Part shown: in pieces, positions 10,920 to 19,724 of the stretch | Numbering within the stretch: the first letter of the stretch is position 1 | Layout: every line of letters starts with the position of its first letter | Notes under the pieces: generated by a model | The model's database searches: none | What the model saw: only the letters and a program-made list of their open reading frames with translations | What the model was told of the DNA's origin: nothing | NCBI GenBank assembly: GCA_016712375.1 | Contig: JADJRE010000010.1 | Location: forward strand, 1 to 64,000 | Direction of reading: 5' to 3' | DNA length: 64,000 bases | Source: Rhodospirillales bacterium | GTDB taxonomy: Bacteria > Pseudomonadota > Alphaproteobacteria > Rhodospirillales > Defluviicoccaceae | Translations under genes and position numbers: made by a program

Positions 10920-12442
10920 TCAGGCGCGGGTCAGCTCGACGGCGACGAATTGCTGGGTACCGCGCCGATCGACCAGCAGCAGCACCGTTTTGCGGTGGGC
11001 CGATTTGGCTTTCTGCACCGCTTCCGCGACATCAGAGGGAGCTCTGACGGTCTCCTGATTAATCCGGGTGATCACATCACCCGGCTGAAGACCCTTCTCG
11101 GCGGCGTCGCCTTGCGCATCGACGGATGCCACCAGGGCGCCGGTGATCTTCTCGGAAAGCCCCCAACGGGCGCGGTTGCCGTCGTCCAGCGGTGCGAGGG
11201 TTAATCCCAGCGCGCCCAGTTCGACGCCGCCCTTCGTTGCCTTCTCCGCCGGCTGATTGTGAGCTGGCGCGTTGCTGGCGACCTGCTTCGGCATCTCGCC
11301 GATGTGCACGCCAACCTCGATTTCACGGCTGTCGCGCCAGACCTGGAGCTTGCCCTTCTCACCGATCTCCGCATCGGCGACAGCACGGCTCAGTTCGCGC
11401 GGCGTGGCGATAGGTTTGCCGTCGAAGGCGGTAATCACGTCGCTTTGACGCAGTCCGGCCTTGGCTGCCGGGCTGTCCGCCGTTACCGCTGCGACCAGAG
11501 CGCCACCGGCCTTGCTCAGGCCAAGGCTTTCTGCCACTTCCGGGTCACCGGCTGAATGGCCACGCCCAGCCAGCCACGGTTGACGGTGCCTTTCTCCTGC
11601 AACTCGGCTACTACTTTGCGGGCGGCATTGGACGGAATGGCGAAGCCGATGCCGACGCTGCCACCGCTCGGGCTGTAGATGGCCGTGTTGACGCCGATGA
11701 CGCCGCCGTCACCATTGAACAGCGGGCCGCCGGAATTGCCCGTGTTGATCGGCGCGTCGATCTGGATGAAGTCATCATAGGGACCGGCTCCTATATCCCG
11801 GCCGCGCGACGAGACGATGCCGGCGGTGGCGGTGCCGGCTAATCCGAATGGGTTGCCGACGGCGACCACCCAGTCGCCGACGCGAGAATGATCTGAATCG
11901 CCCCACGCGACCGTCGGCAGCGTACGATCGGCATCGATCTTGATTACCGCCAGATCGGTCTTTTCATCGCTGCCGATCAATCGCGCCGGAAAGCGGCTGC
12001 CATCCTTCAGCGTTACCTCCATCTTGTCGGCATCGCCGATAACGTGGTTATTGGTGACGACGGTGCCTTCACTGGAAATGATGAACCCAGAACCAAGAGC
12101 CGTACGCTCGGCTTGCTGTTCGGGAAGATCGCCGGGAACGCCCTCGCGGAAGAAACGCTCGAAAAAGTCACGCATCGGCCCTTCTCGAAACTGTTCAGGG
12201 ATCTGCGACAGATCCCCGTTGCCGTGCGCGCTCTTCCCTGCGGCACTTTGTCGCGTGGTGATTTGCACCACCGCCGGCGAGACGCTTTCGATCAGGTCGG
12301 CGAAGCCATCCGGAGCCGATCTTGCGTAGGCAGGGTCTGCGAACATCAATGGCGCCGTCGCCAATGCCATGGATAAGGCTAACGCCACCGCATTTGACCC
12401 GGGAGAACGCCGCTCCCCGCCCTCGGACGTCTTCAACTGCAT
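10920..12442 (-). CDS. degP: Do-family periplasmic serine protease (DegP/HtrA), frameshifted
   Basis: Trypsin-like protease with two PDZ domains. After a signal peptide (VALALSMALATAPLMFADPA) the catalytic triad is visible: His in VVTNNHVIGDADK, Asp in EKTDLAVIKID, Ser in TGNSGGPLFNGDGG. PDZ1 begins at about GWLGVAIQPV; there a one-base shift near 11535 breaks the frame, which resumes as AESLGLSKAGGALVAAV and runs through PDZ2 (LQPGDVITRINQETV) to LTRA. Full length is about 507 residues, normal for DegP. The start is ATG 12442 with AGGTGA upstream; an in-frame GTG at 12451 is possible. Role: degradation and chaperoning of misfolded envelope proteins. The downstream two-component pair may sense the same stress. 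Confidence 0.9.
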
Positions 12443-12706
12443 GATATTCACCTAATCTCCGGTGCTTGATCCTGCGGCAGAAGATGCGGGTTGCTTGGTT
12501 ACGTGCCCCTTACGACCGCATTAACGTTTGTTCATGTTGATCCAAGCTCCCCCGCCCCGCAGGCAGTGATGCCGCGGTATCACAGAGCAGCGGCCGCTGC
12601 CTCATTACCGCCCTTAAAGCCTGCACATGGGGTGGAGATGCCGCTAAAAACTCCCTTAGGGTGACTCAGTGAATACGGTTCGCGGGAGGAGCAGGGAATT
12701 TCGCTG

Positions 12707-14092
12707 ATGCTGAATCAAGCACGTTTCGCCGCAGGCAGCCGGCGATTGTGGGCATCATCTTGTCACGTCATCCTTGCAACGCTGTTATTCACGTCTGTTA
12801 GCCAGCAGGCGCAGGCATCCGGTTATGCGCTGCGCGAGCAAAGCGCATCGGCGATGGGCAACGCGTTTGCCGGAGCCACGGCCGGCGCGGAAGATTTGAG
12901 CTACATGTTCTTCAACCCGGCAGGCTTGACACGGCAGTCGGGGAGCCAGGTCGTGGTGGTCGGCAATGCTGTTATTCCGCGCCTGGAACTGAATAACGTC
13001 CGTGGCAGCACCGCCGGCGAAGTACCGCTGAGCGGAAACAATGGCGGCAATGCGGGCGAAGACGCGCTTGTGCCAGTCATGTACGCGATGTGGGGTGTGC
13101 AGGAGAGTTTCGGGCTCGAGCAGAACATTAAGCTCGGATTGGGGGTCAACGTCCCGTTCGGCCTGGAAACCGACTACCGCGACAACTGGATTGGCCGCTA
13201 CTACGCACTTCACTCAAAGGTCGAAGCCATCAACGTCAACCCGGCGATAGCCTGGGAGCCGATCAAGGGGTTCTCGGTCGCCGCTGGCGTGCAAGCGCAG
13301 TACATCAAGGCACGGCTGACCAACGCCGTCGATTTCGGAACGATCGGCGCCGCTGCCGGTGGTACCCCCGGCGCCGACGATGGCGTTGCCAAGGCGCGCG
13401 GTGACGATTGGGGTTGGGGATACAATCTTGGATTGTTATGGGAACCCCGGAGCGATACCCGACTAGGCATCGCTTGGCGTTCCGCGATCGATCACCGGCT
13501 GAAAGGTGACGGCGACTTCACACTCGATTCCGCAGGGATCGGCGCCCGTCTGCAGGCGGCAACGGGGTTGTTCCAGGATGGCGGCATTCACTCCGACGTC
13601 ACCACCCCCGAAACACTGTCGTTCGGCGTGAACCACGTCATCAGCCCGCAGTGGACAGTGATGGCGGAGGCGCAGTGGACGCGATGGAGTCAGTTCCACG
13701 AACTGCGGATCGAGTTCGACAACCCCGTGCAGCCAGACAGCATTAGCGAGCAGGAGTGGCGCGACACGTGGTTCCTGGGACTAGGCGCAACCTTCCGGCC
13801 GGACGAGCACTGGACTTTGCGTGGCGGTTTCGCCTGGGACCAGGATCCGACGCGCAACCGCACGCGCTCGCCGCGTATTCCCACCGACAACCGGTGGTGG
13901 CTCTCCATCGGTACAGGTTGGAGCCCGCTTCCCGGTCTGACCTTCGACGTCGGCTACAGCCATATCTTTATCGAAGATAGTTCAATCGACCTCAGTGCGA
14001 GCGACCGAGGCAATCGCTCCCGCGGTAATCTCTCCGCTGACATTGATGGTAGGGTCGATGTCTTGGCCGTGCAGGGCCGCTGGGTGTTCTGA
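12707..14092 (+). CDS. fadL: FadL/OmpP1/TodX-family outer-membrane hydrocarbon transporter
   Basis: An intact 461-residue beta-barrel. A signal peptide (HVILATLLFTSVSQQAQA) is followed by the FadL-type mature start SGYALREQSASAMGNAFAGA and the plug motif MFFNPAGLTRQSGSQVVVVG. The C-terminus ends in a terminal aromatic residue (VQGRWVF), the outer-membrane assembly signal. Alternating strand segments such as WTLRGGFAWDQDPTRNR and LTFDVGYSHIFIED are typical. It imports long-chain fatty acids or other hydrophobic substrates. A strong ribosome site, GGGAGGAGCAGGG, precedes ATG 12707. It is divergent from degP across a 264-base gap that must hold both promoters. Confidence 0.88.
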   Translation: MLNQARFAAGSRRLWASSCHVILATLLFTSVSQQAQASGYALREQSASAMGNAFAGATAGAEDLSYMFFNPAGLTRQSGSQVVVVGNAVIPRLELNNVRGSTAGEVPLSGNNGGNAGEDALVPVMYAMWGVQESFGLEQNIKLGLGVNVPFGLETDYRDNWIGRYYALHSKVEAINVNPAIAWEPIKGFSVAAGVQAQYIKARLTNAVDFGTIGAAAGGTPGADDGVAKARGDDWGWGYNLGLLWEPRSDTRLGIAWRSAIDHRLKGDGDFTLDSAGIGARLQAATGLFQDGGIHSDVTTPETLSFGVNHVISPQWTVMAEAQWTRWSQFHELRIEFDNPVQPDSISEQEWRDTWFLGLGATFRPDEHWTLRGGFAWDQDPTRNRTRSPRIPTDNRWWLSIGTGWSPLPGLTFDVGYSHIFIEDSSIDLSASDRGNRSRGNLSADIDGRVDVLAVQGRWVF

Positions 14093-14185
14093 GGCCAGTC
14101 TCCTGAGCGGAGGCCGTGCTGGCCCGACGCTGGCGTCGCCACACCTTGTTCTTGCTTTGTTCGATCAAATCACTATCATTTGCAC

Positions 14186-15289
14186 ATGCCGCCGCCCGAC
14201 CCGTCGAAAGCTGTGCCTGCACCACCCCGCAAGGGTCGCGGCGCCATCGGCAACCCGGAAGGTCGTTACGAGCGACAGACGCGGGAGGCAATCGACGACG
14301 GATGGTGGGAGGAGCCAGAGGCACCGGCACTTGCCACGACGGTGAGCGAAGACCACAGCCGCACCGTAATCAGTCGCAACACATCCCCTGACATACCGTT
14401 CGACCGCTCGATCAATCCCTACCGAGGCTGCGAACACGGCTGCATCTATTGCTTTGCCCGCCCGACGCACGCGTTTCTCGGTCTGTCACCGGGCCTCGAC
14501 TTCGAAACGAAGCTGTTTGCCAAGGCAGACGCGGCGCGACTTCTGGCTGAGGAGCTTCGCCGTCCCCGATATCGGGCGCAGCCGATCATGCTGGGCGCGA
14601 ACACCGATCCTTACCAGCCGGTCGAGCGAAAACGGCGGATTACCCGTGCCATTCTGGAGGTCTTGGCGGCCTGCGACCACCCGGTAGCGATCGCCACAAA
14701 GTCGGCGCTGGTCGTGCGCGACCTCGACATTCTGGCGCCCATGGCCCGCCGGAAGCTGGCTTCGGTGGGGATCTCGCTGACCACACTCGACCCCGCGCTC
14801 GCTCGGGTGATGGAGCCGCGTGCCGCCGCGCCGGCGAAACGGCTGGCGGCAATACGTGCCGCGGCTGATGCGGGGGTGCCGGTGACGGTGATGGCGGCGC
14901 CAATCATCCCCTTCGTCAACGATCAGGAACTGGAGCGCATTCTTGAAGCCGCAGCCGCGGCAGGGGCCAGCGCGGCCAGCCGGGTGCTGCTGCGACTGCC
15001 GCTTGAGCTGAAGGAGCTGTTCGAGGAATGGTTGCGCGCGCACTTTCCGGATCGTGCCGAGCGGGTCCTCGCCTGCGTCCGTGACTGCCGTGGCGGCAGT
15101 CTCTATGACGCGCGATGGGGAGAGCGGATGCGCGGCAGCGGTCCCTGGGCGGAGCTGCTGCACAAGCGTTTCGACCTTGCCTGCCGCCGGTTTGGACTGG
15201 CGTCGCCGGCGCTCACGACACGAGCCCTCGACTGCACCCGGTTCCGGCCACCCCCTGCGGATCCCCGCCAACGGTCGCTGCTGCTATGA
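14186..15289 (+). CDS. PA0069-family radical SAM protein
   Basis: About 367 residues, intact. The radical SAM cluster motif is CEHGCIYC (CxxxCxxC) within INPYRGCEHGCIYCFARPTH, a pattern typical of the PA0069/SplB-like group. Other family segments are GANTDPYQPVERK, AIATKSALVVRDLDILAPM, SLTTLDPALARVMEPRAAAP and APIIPFVNDQELE. The reaction is unknown; relatives are annotated Rv2578c/PA0069-like and sometimes as DNA photoproduct lyase-like. ATG 14186 is taken as start (an in-frame TTG lies two codons upstream); no strong ribosome site is visible for either. It is convergent with malQ. Confidence 0.82.
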   Translation: MPPPDPSKAVPAPPRKGRGAIGNPEGRYERQTREAIDDGWWEEPEAPALATTVSEDHSRTVISRNTSPDIPFDRSINPYRGCEHGCIYCFARPTHAFLGLSPGLDFETKLFAKADAARLLAEELRRPRYRAQPIMLGANTDPYQPVERKRRITRAILEVLAACDHPVAIATKSALVVRDLDILAPMARRKLASVGISLTTLDPALARVMEPRAAAPAKRLAAIRAAADAGVPVTVMAAPIIPFVNDQELERILEAAAAAGASAASRVLLRLPLELKELFEEWLRAHFPDRAERVLACVRDCRGGSLYDARWGERMRGSGPWAELLHKRFDLACRRFGLASPALTTRALDCTRFRPPPADPRQRSLLL

Positions 15290-15412
15290 CGCTGCTCGCG
15301 CTCTCCTGGCCGCTGCCCGGTGGAAGGAGAGACACAGTTGCCGCATCGGCAGCGCGGCTGCGAGCTCACATGTTCTCGCTCACATGATCGCGACGACGTC
15401 GGCTGTGACGCG

Positions 15413-17581
15413 TCAGCTTCCGGCGGAGCGATCGGCGAGGGCGGGCTGCAGAGCTTGGACGACGGGTGCGGTTGACAGCTCATCGACGCACATCGACAGC
15501 CGGCGGCGCCAATTCGGGCGCTCGAAGACGGTGCCGGGGAGATTGATCTGCTCCTGCTCGCGCATCAGGTCGTCAATCTGTACCAGCAGGATGCTGGCGG
15601 GCGATCGTGCCAGGTAAGCGTGCATCGCCGCGATCAGCTGTGGCGACATCGGCGTTCCGTCGATGTTGTCAGGGTCGAGGCCATTCGGTAGCAGCTCCTG
15701 GCCGCGCAGCGCCTGCAGCAGCAGCCAGCGATCGTGAAGACGGGCGTTTCGCTCCCCACTCTCCGCGTCGGCCGAGGGATAGAGCGCCAGGCGCTGCTTC
15801 AAGTCGATGTCAGCACCGCGCCAGAAGCCTTCCAGCGTCGCCAGATCGTGGGTGGTGACGCAGGCCAACGCGAGACCCGGATACTCCTCGGGCTGCCGGA
15901 AGCGGTCTCCCTCCTTCTCGAAGTATAGGACTCGATAGGACAGCACATTGGCCGCCGCCATCTTCTCGCGAAATCCTTCAGGAACGGTGCCCAAATCCTC
16001 GCCAACGACGAGGCAGCGGTGTCGCTGGCTCTCCAGCGCCAGGATCGCCAGCATCTCGTCGAACGGGTATTTGACGTAGGCGCCGTCGGCCGGGGTACCG
16101 CCCATTGGAATCCAGAACAGATGCATCAACCCCATCACGTGGTCGATGCGCAACCCGCCGGCGTGCCGCATGTTGGCCCGCAGCATGGCGATGAACGGCT
16201 GATAGCACTGCGCTCGCATGGTCAGCGGGTGCAGCGGCGGGATGCCCCAATCCTGGCCCAACATGTTGAACGGGTCGGGCGGGCAGCCGACCTTGGCGTC
16301 CTGAACGATGACTTCCTGATCCGACCACGCGTCGGCGCCGCTGCGATCGGCACCGACGGCCAGGTCACGGTAGATGCCGACGGCGAGGCCGCGTCCCAAG
16401 GCGCGGGCCTGTGCCGCGGCCAACTGCCGGTCCGCCTGCCACTGCAGGAACTCAAAAAACTCGACCCGCACCGCATGGGTGCGGGCGAATTCCGCAACCA
16501 AAGGATCGCTCGGCCGTCGGAAGCCATCCGGCCATTGCTGCCAGGCCTTACCGTCGAATTCCTCGCATAGCACCTCGAACAGCGCGTATCGGCGCAGCGC
16601 TTCGCCATGCTCGGCTCGGAAATGCTCGAAATCCTTCCGTCGCGCCTCTGCCGCTGTGCCTTGTTCGCGTGCGAAGCAGGCATAGACCTTCTCCAGGACG
16701 GCGAGCTTGATCGGCTTGATTTGTCGGTAGGCGACGGACCCGCCCGCACGAGCAGCGGCCAGTTCACCCTCGTGGGCGCGCGCAAGAGCCTGCGCCTCGG
16801 AGCAGGCAGCGAATTCCGCGATTGCTTCAACGTCAATATAGAGCGGATTGAGAAACAGCCGGCTGGATGGCGAATACGGGCTTGCTTCGTCCGGGCGGGC
16901 GAGGAACAGCGCGTGCAGCGGATTGAGGCCGATTACCGTTGCTCCCAGGTCGGCGGCGGCATCCACCAGCTGCCGCAGATCGGTGAAGTCACCGATCCCC
17001 CAGTTGCCTGGCCGACGCAACGAGTACAGCTGCGCAGAAAGCCCCCAGGTTCGCCCGCCGGCATCCAGTTCCGGCGGCAGCCAGCAGCGACGCGGCGCGA
17101 CAATCAACAGCGTCTGCTCCTCCGCGTGGGCTTCGGCGCAGACGGTGTGGTACCCGCAAGGCAAGGTTACCGAGAGCGGCACGTCATAGCGCCGCACCTC
17201 GCGGCCATCGACGCCACGCCGAGCGCGCACCGGCGCCTCTGCCGGGCGAAACAGCTCCTCGCTCTCCTCCCCGGCTTCGCTCGTCACCCGTAACACCACC
17301 GGCCACTCGGCTCGCTCCGCAGGCAGCGACAACGTCAGCTGAATGGGCTCGTTCTCGAAGGCAACTACCACTGGAGGCAACCAGCGACGCCATGTCGCCG
17401 CCGACAGCCGGTCAATCGACGCAGCGATCTGCTCCTCGTCCCTGGCCGACAAGCCCAATGCTGCGAGGATACTGCGCTTCTGAGCGTCGCCGACCTGGTG
17501 GTGATTACCCCAGATGTCCCAGTACTCGGTTTCGATGCCAGCGAGCTCCGTCAACCTATCGAGGTTGGCGCCGTTGCTCAT
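15413..17581 (-). CDS. malQ: 4-alpha-glucanotransferase (amylomaltase, GH77)
   Basis: An intact 722-residue enzyme that transfers alpha-1,4-glucan segments. It has the long N-terminal extension seen in proteobacterial MalQ. The GH77 core begins near residue 190 with WGLSAQLYSLRRPGNWGIGD. Catalytic regions are LAVGIYRDLAVG, GLRIDHVMGLMHLFWIPMG (nucleophile Asp), VVGEDLGTVPEGF (acid/base Glu) and CVTTHDLATLEGFW. Within the glycogen cluster it would remodel maltodextrins released by glycogen breakdown. It is the last gene of the minus-strand glgB-glgX-malQ operon, 37 bases after glgX. Confidence 0.93.
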   Translation of the reverse strand: MSNGANLDRLTELAGIETEYWDIWGNHHQVGDAQKRSILAALGLSARDEEQIAASIDRLSAATWRRWLPPVVVAFENEPIQLTLSLPAERAEWPVVLRVTSEAGEESEELFRPAEAPVRARRGVDGREVRRYDVPLSVTLPCGYHTVCAEAHAEEQTLLIVAPRRCWLPPELDAGGRTWGLSAQLYSLRRPGNWGIGDFTDLRQLVDAAADLGATVIGLNPLHALFLARPDEASPYSPSSRLFLNPLYIDVEAIAEFAACSEAQALARAHEGELAAARAGGSVAYRQIKPIKLAVLEKVYACFAREQGTAAEARRKDFEHFRAEHGEALRRYALFEVLCEEFDGKAWQQWPDGFRRPSDPLVAEFARTHAVRVEFFEFLQWQADRQLAAAQARALGRGLAVGIYRDLAVGADRSGADAWSDQEVIVQDAKVGCPPDPFNMLGQDWGIPPLHPLTMRAQCYQPFIAMLRANMRHAGGLRIDHVMGLMHLFWIPMGGTPADGAYVKYPFDEMLAILALESQRHRCLVVGEDLGTVPEGFREKMAAANVLSYRVLYFEKEGDRFRQPEEYPGLALACVTTHDLATLEGFWRGADIDLKQRLALYPSADAESGERNARLHDRWLLLQALRGQELLPNGLDPDNIDGTPMSPQLIAAMHAYLARSPASILLVQIDDLMREQEQINLPGTVFERPNWRRRLSMCVDELSTAPVVQALQPALADRSAGS

Positions 17582-17618
17582 TTTGGACGGTTCCTTTCAA
17601 GGCACGGACGCGCTCATC

Positions 17619-19724
17619 TCAGGCCGCATGCAGCAGCACACAGGAACGAGCGGCTAAAGGATAGGGTTTACCGGCGGGATAAACTGCCTCGTCAGCATGC
17701 TCCGGCCGCGCGGTATCGAAAATCAACCGCCAGCCGCTACGCAACTTCGTTGCTGGCAGCACGAACGGCCGCGCCGCTGGTTCGGCATTCATCACGAGCA
17801 CGAAAAGGTCATCCTCGACACTCGTCGTCGTCGGCTGTTTGGCAGCGAACAGCAAGGCACCGAGAGTTCGCAAGTGCGCCGAGGTCCAGTCTGCGGTGTT
17901 CATTTCGCGGCCGTCGGCGGTCAGCCACATGACGTCCTTGATTCCCGTGTCGCCCACTGGCATGCCGGTAAGGAATTTGCTGCGACGGAACACCGGGCGC
18001 TTGCGTCGGAGTTGCAGCAGCAAGCTGACAAATCTAGTGAGTGCGCGGTCATCGCTCGTCCGCGCGCCCCAGTTCACCCAGCTTACTTCATTATCCTGGC
18101 AATAAGCGTTGTTGTTGCCATTCTGCGTCCGGCCGAACTCGTCGCCGGCGGTTAGCATCGGCGTACCTTGCGCCAGCAATAGCGTTGCCAGGAAATTGCG
18201 CTTCTGCTGCTCGCGCAGTGCGTGGATCTTCGGATCCCTGCTCGCTCCTTCCACGCCGCAATTCCAGCTCATGTTATTGTCGGTGCCGTCACGGTTGTTC
18301 TCGTCGTTGGCGTCGTTGTGCTTGCGCTCGTACGAGACCAGATCGTTCAGGGTGAAGCCGTCGTGGGCGGTGACAAAGTTGAGGCTCGACCACGGGCGGC
18401 GGCCGCCGCGTTGGAACAGATCTGACGAACCAGTCAGCCGCCCCGCCAGCTCGCCGATGACATGCGTGTCGCCCGCGCCAGAAGCGGCGCGCCGTATCGC
18501 GGAAGCGGTCGTTCCACTCTGCCCAGCCGGGAGGATAATTGCCGACCTGATAGCCGCCGAAACCGATATCCCACGGCTCTGCGATCATTTTCACCCGGGA
18601 CAGCACCGGATCCTGCAGCACCGCATCGAGAAACCCGGCGCCCGGATCGTAACCATGCGTTTCGCGAGCCAGGGTTGTCGCAAGATCGAAGCGGAACCCG
18701 TCGACGTGCATCTCCTGGACCCAGAAGCGCAACGAGTCCATCACCATCTGCAGGACCCGCGGATGCCGCAGGTTGAGCGTGTTGCCACATCCGGTGACGT
18801 CGGTGTACTTCCGCTTGTCCGCTTCCAGCATGTAATACGACGCGTTGTCGATGCCGCGGAAGGAGATGGTCGGGCCGAATTCGTTGCCCTCACCGGTGTG
18901 GTTGTAGACAACGTCGAGTAGTACTTCGATACCGGCGGCGTGCAGGTTGGCCACCATCGTGCGGAACTCGCGCAGCCGGTCGCCACCAATGAAACGGTCG
19001 TCAGCACCGAAGAAGTTTATCGAGCTGTAGCCCCAGTAGTTGCGCAGCCCTTTGGAGACAAGATGCTGCTCATCGGCAATCGGATGAATCGGCAGCAACT
19101 CCACGGCGGTGATGCCGAGCTTCACGAGATGGTCGATCACCGCGGGCGAACCGAGGCCAGCGAAGGTGCCACGCTGCGGCTCCGGGATCTCCGGGTGCAG
19201 CTTGGTGTAGCCCTTGACATGCAGCTCGTAGATGACGGTCTGCGACCAGGGAATGTTTGGCAGCCGCTCGGTTCCCCAAGTGAACCCGGCCTCGACGACC
19301 CGGCATTTCGGCACCGCCCGGGCACTGTCCCGCTTGTCCGGATTCAGGTCGCCACGCGGCGCATCGCGGCGGTAGCCGAAATGCGCGTCGGTGAGCAGCA
19401 ACGGTCCCTCGATCACTGTCGCATAGGGATCGATCAGCAGCTTGTTGGGATTGAAGCGGTGGCCGTTGCGCGGATCATACGGACCGTGCACCCGGTAGCC
19501 GTAGAGCTGCCCTGGGTGCAGGCCGGCGATGTAGCCGTGCCAAATCTGGTTGGTGTACTCCGGCAGCGCGATGCGCTCGGTCTCCCGCTTGCCGCCGGCT
19601 TCGAACAGGCAAAGTTCGACCTTTCCGCGTGTTCCGAGAACAACGCGAAGTTGACGCCCCGGCCGTCCCAGGTGGCACCGAGCGGCGACGGACTACCGGG
19701 CTGGATCCGTCGCGGCGTCGCCAT
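17619..19724 (-). CDS. glgX: Glycogen debranching enzyme (GH13, isoamylase-type), two frameshifts
   Basis: Hydrolyses alpha-1,6 branches of limit dextrins. ATG 19724 has GGAGGGGACC upstream and overlaps the glgB end by 32 bases. The N-terminus SPSPLGATWDGRGVNFALFS is the CBM48 start. The frame shifts near 19625, then continues through YELHVKGYTKLHPEIPE, VVYNHTGEGNEFGP, DGFRFDLATTLARE (nucleophile Asp) and MIAEPWDIG (acid/base Glu). A second shift near 18480 leads to NFVTAHDGFTLNDLVSYERK and TPMLTAGDEFGRTQNGNNNA. The combined length of about 700 residues is normal. Both shifts fall in conserved coding sequence, so consensus error is likely. Confidence 0.88.

Noticed and set aside
9619..11058. 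A 479-codon plus-strand open frame across the two-component genes
   Set aside because: Antisense of the kinase, regulator and degP, all of which show full domain motifs on the minus strand.
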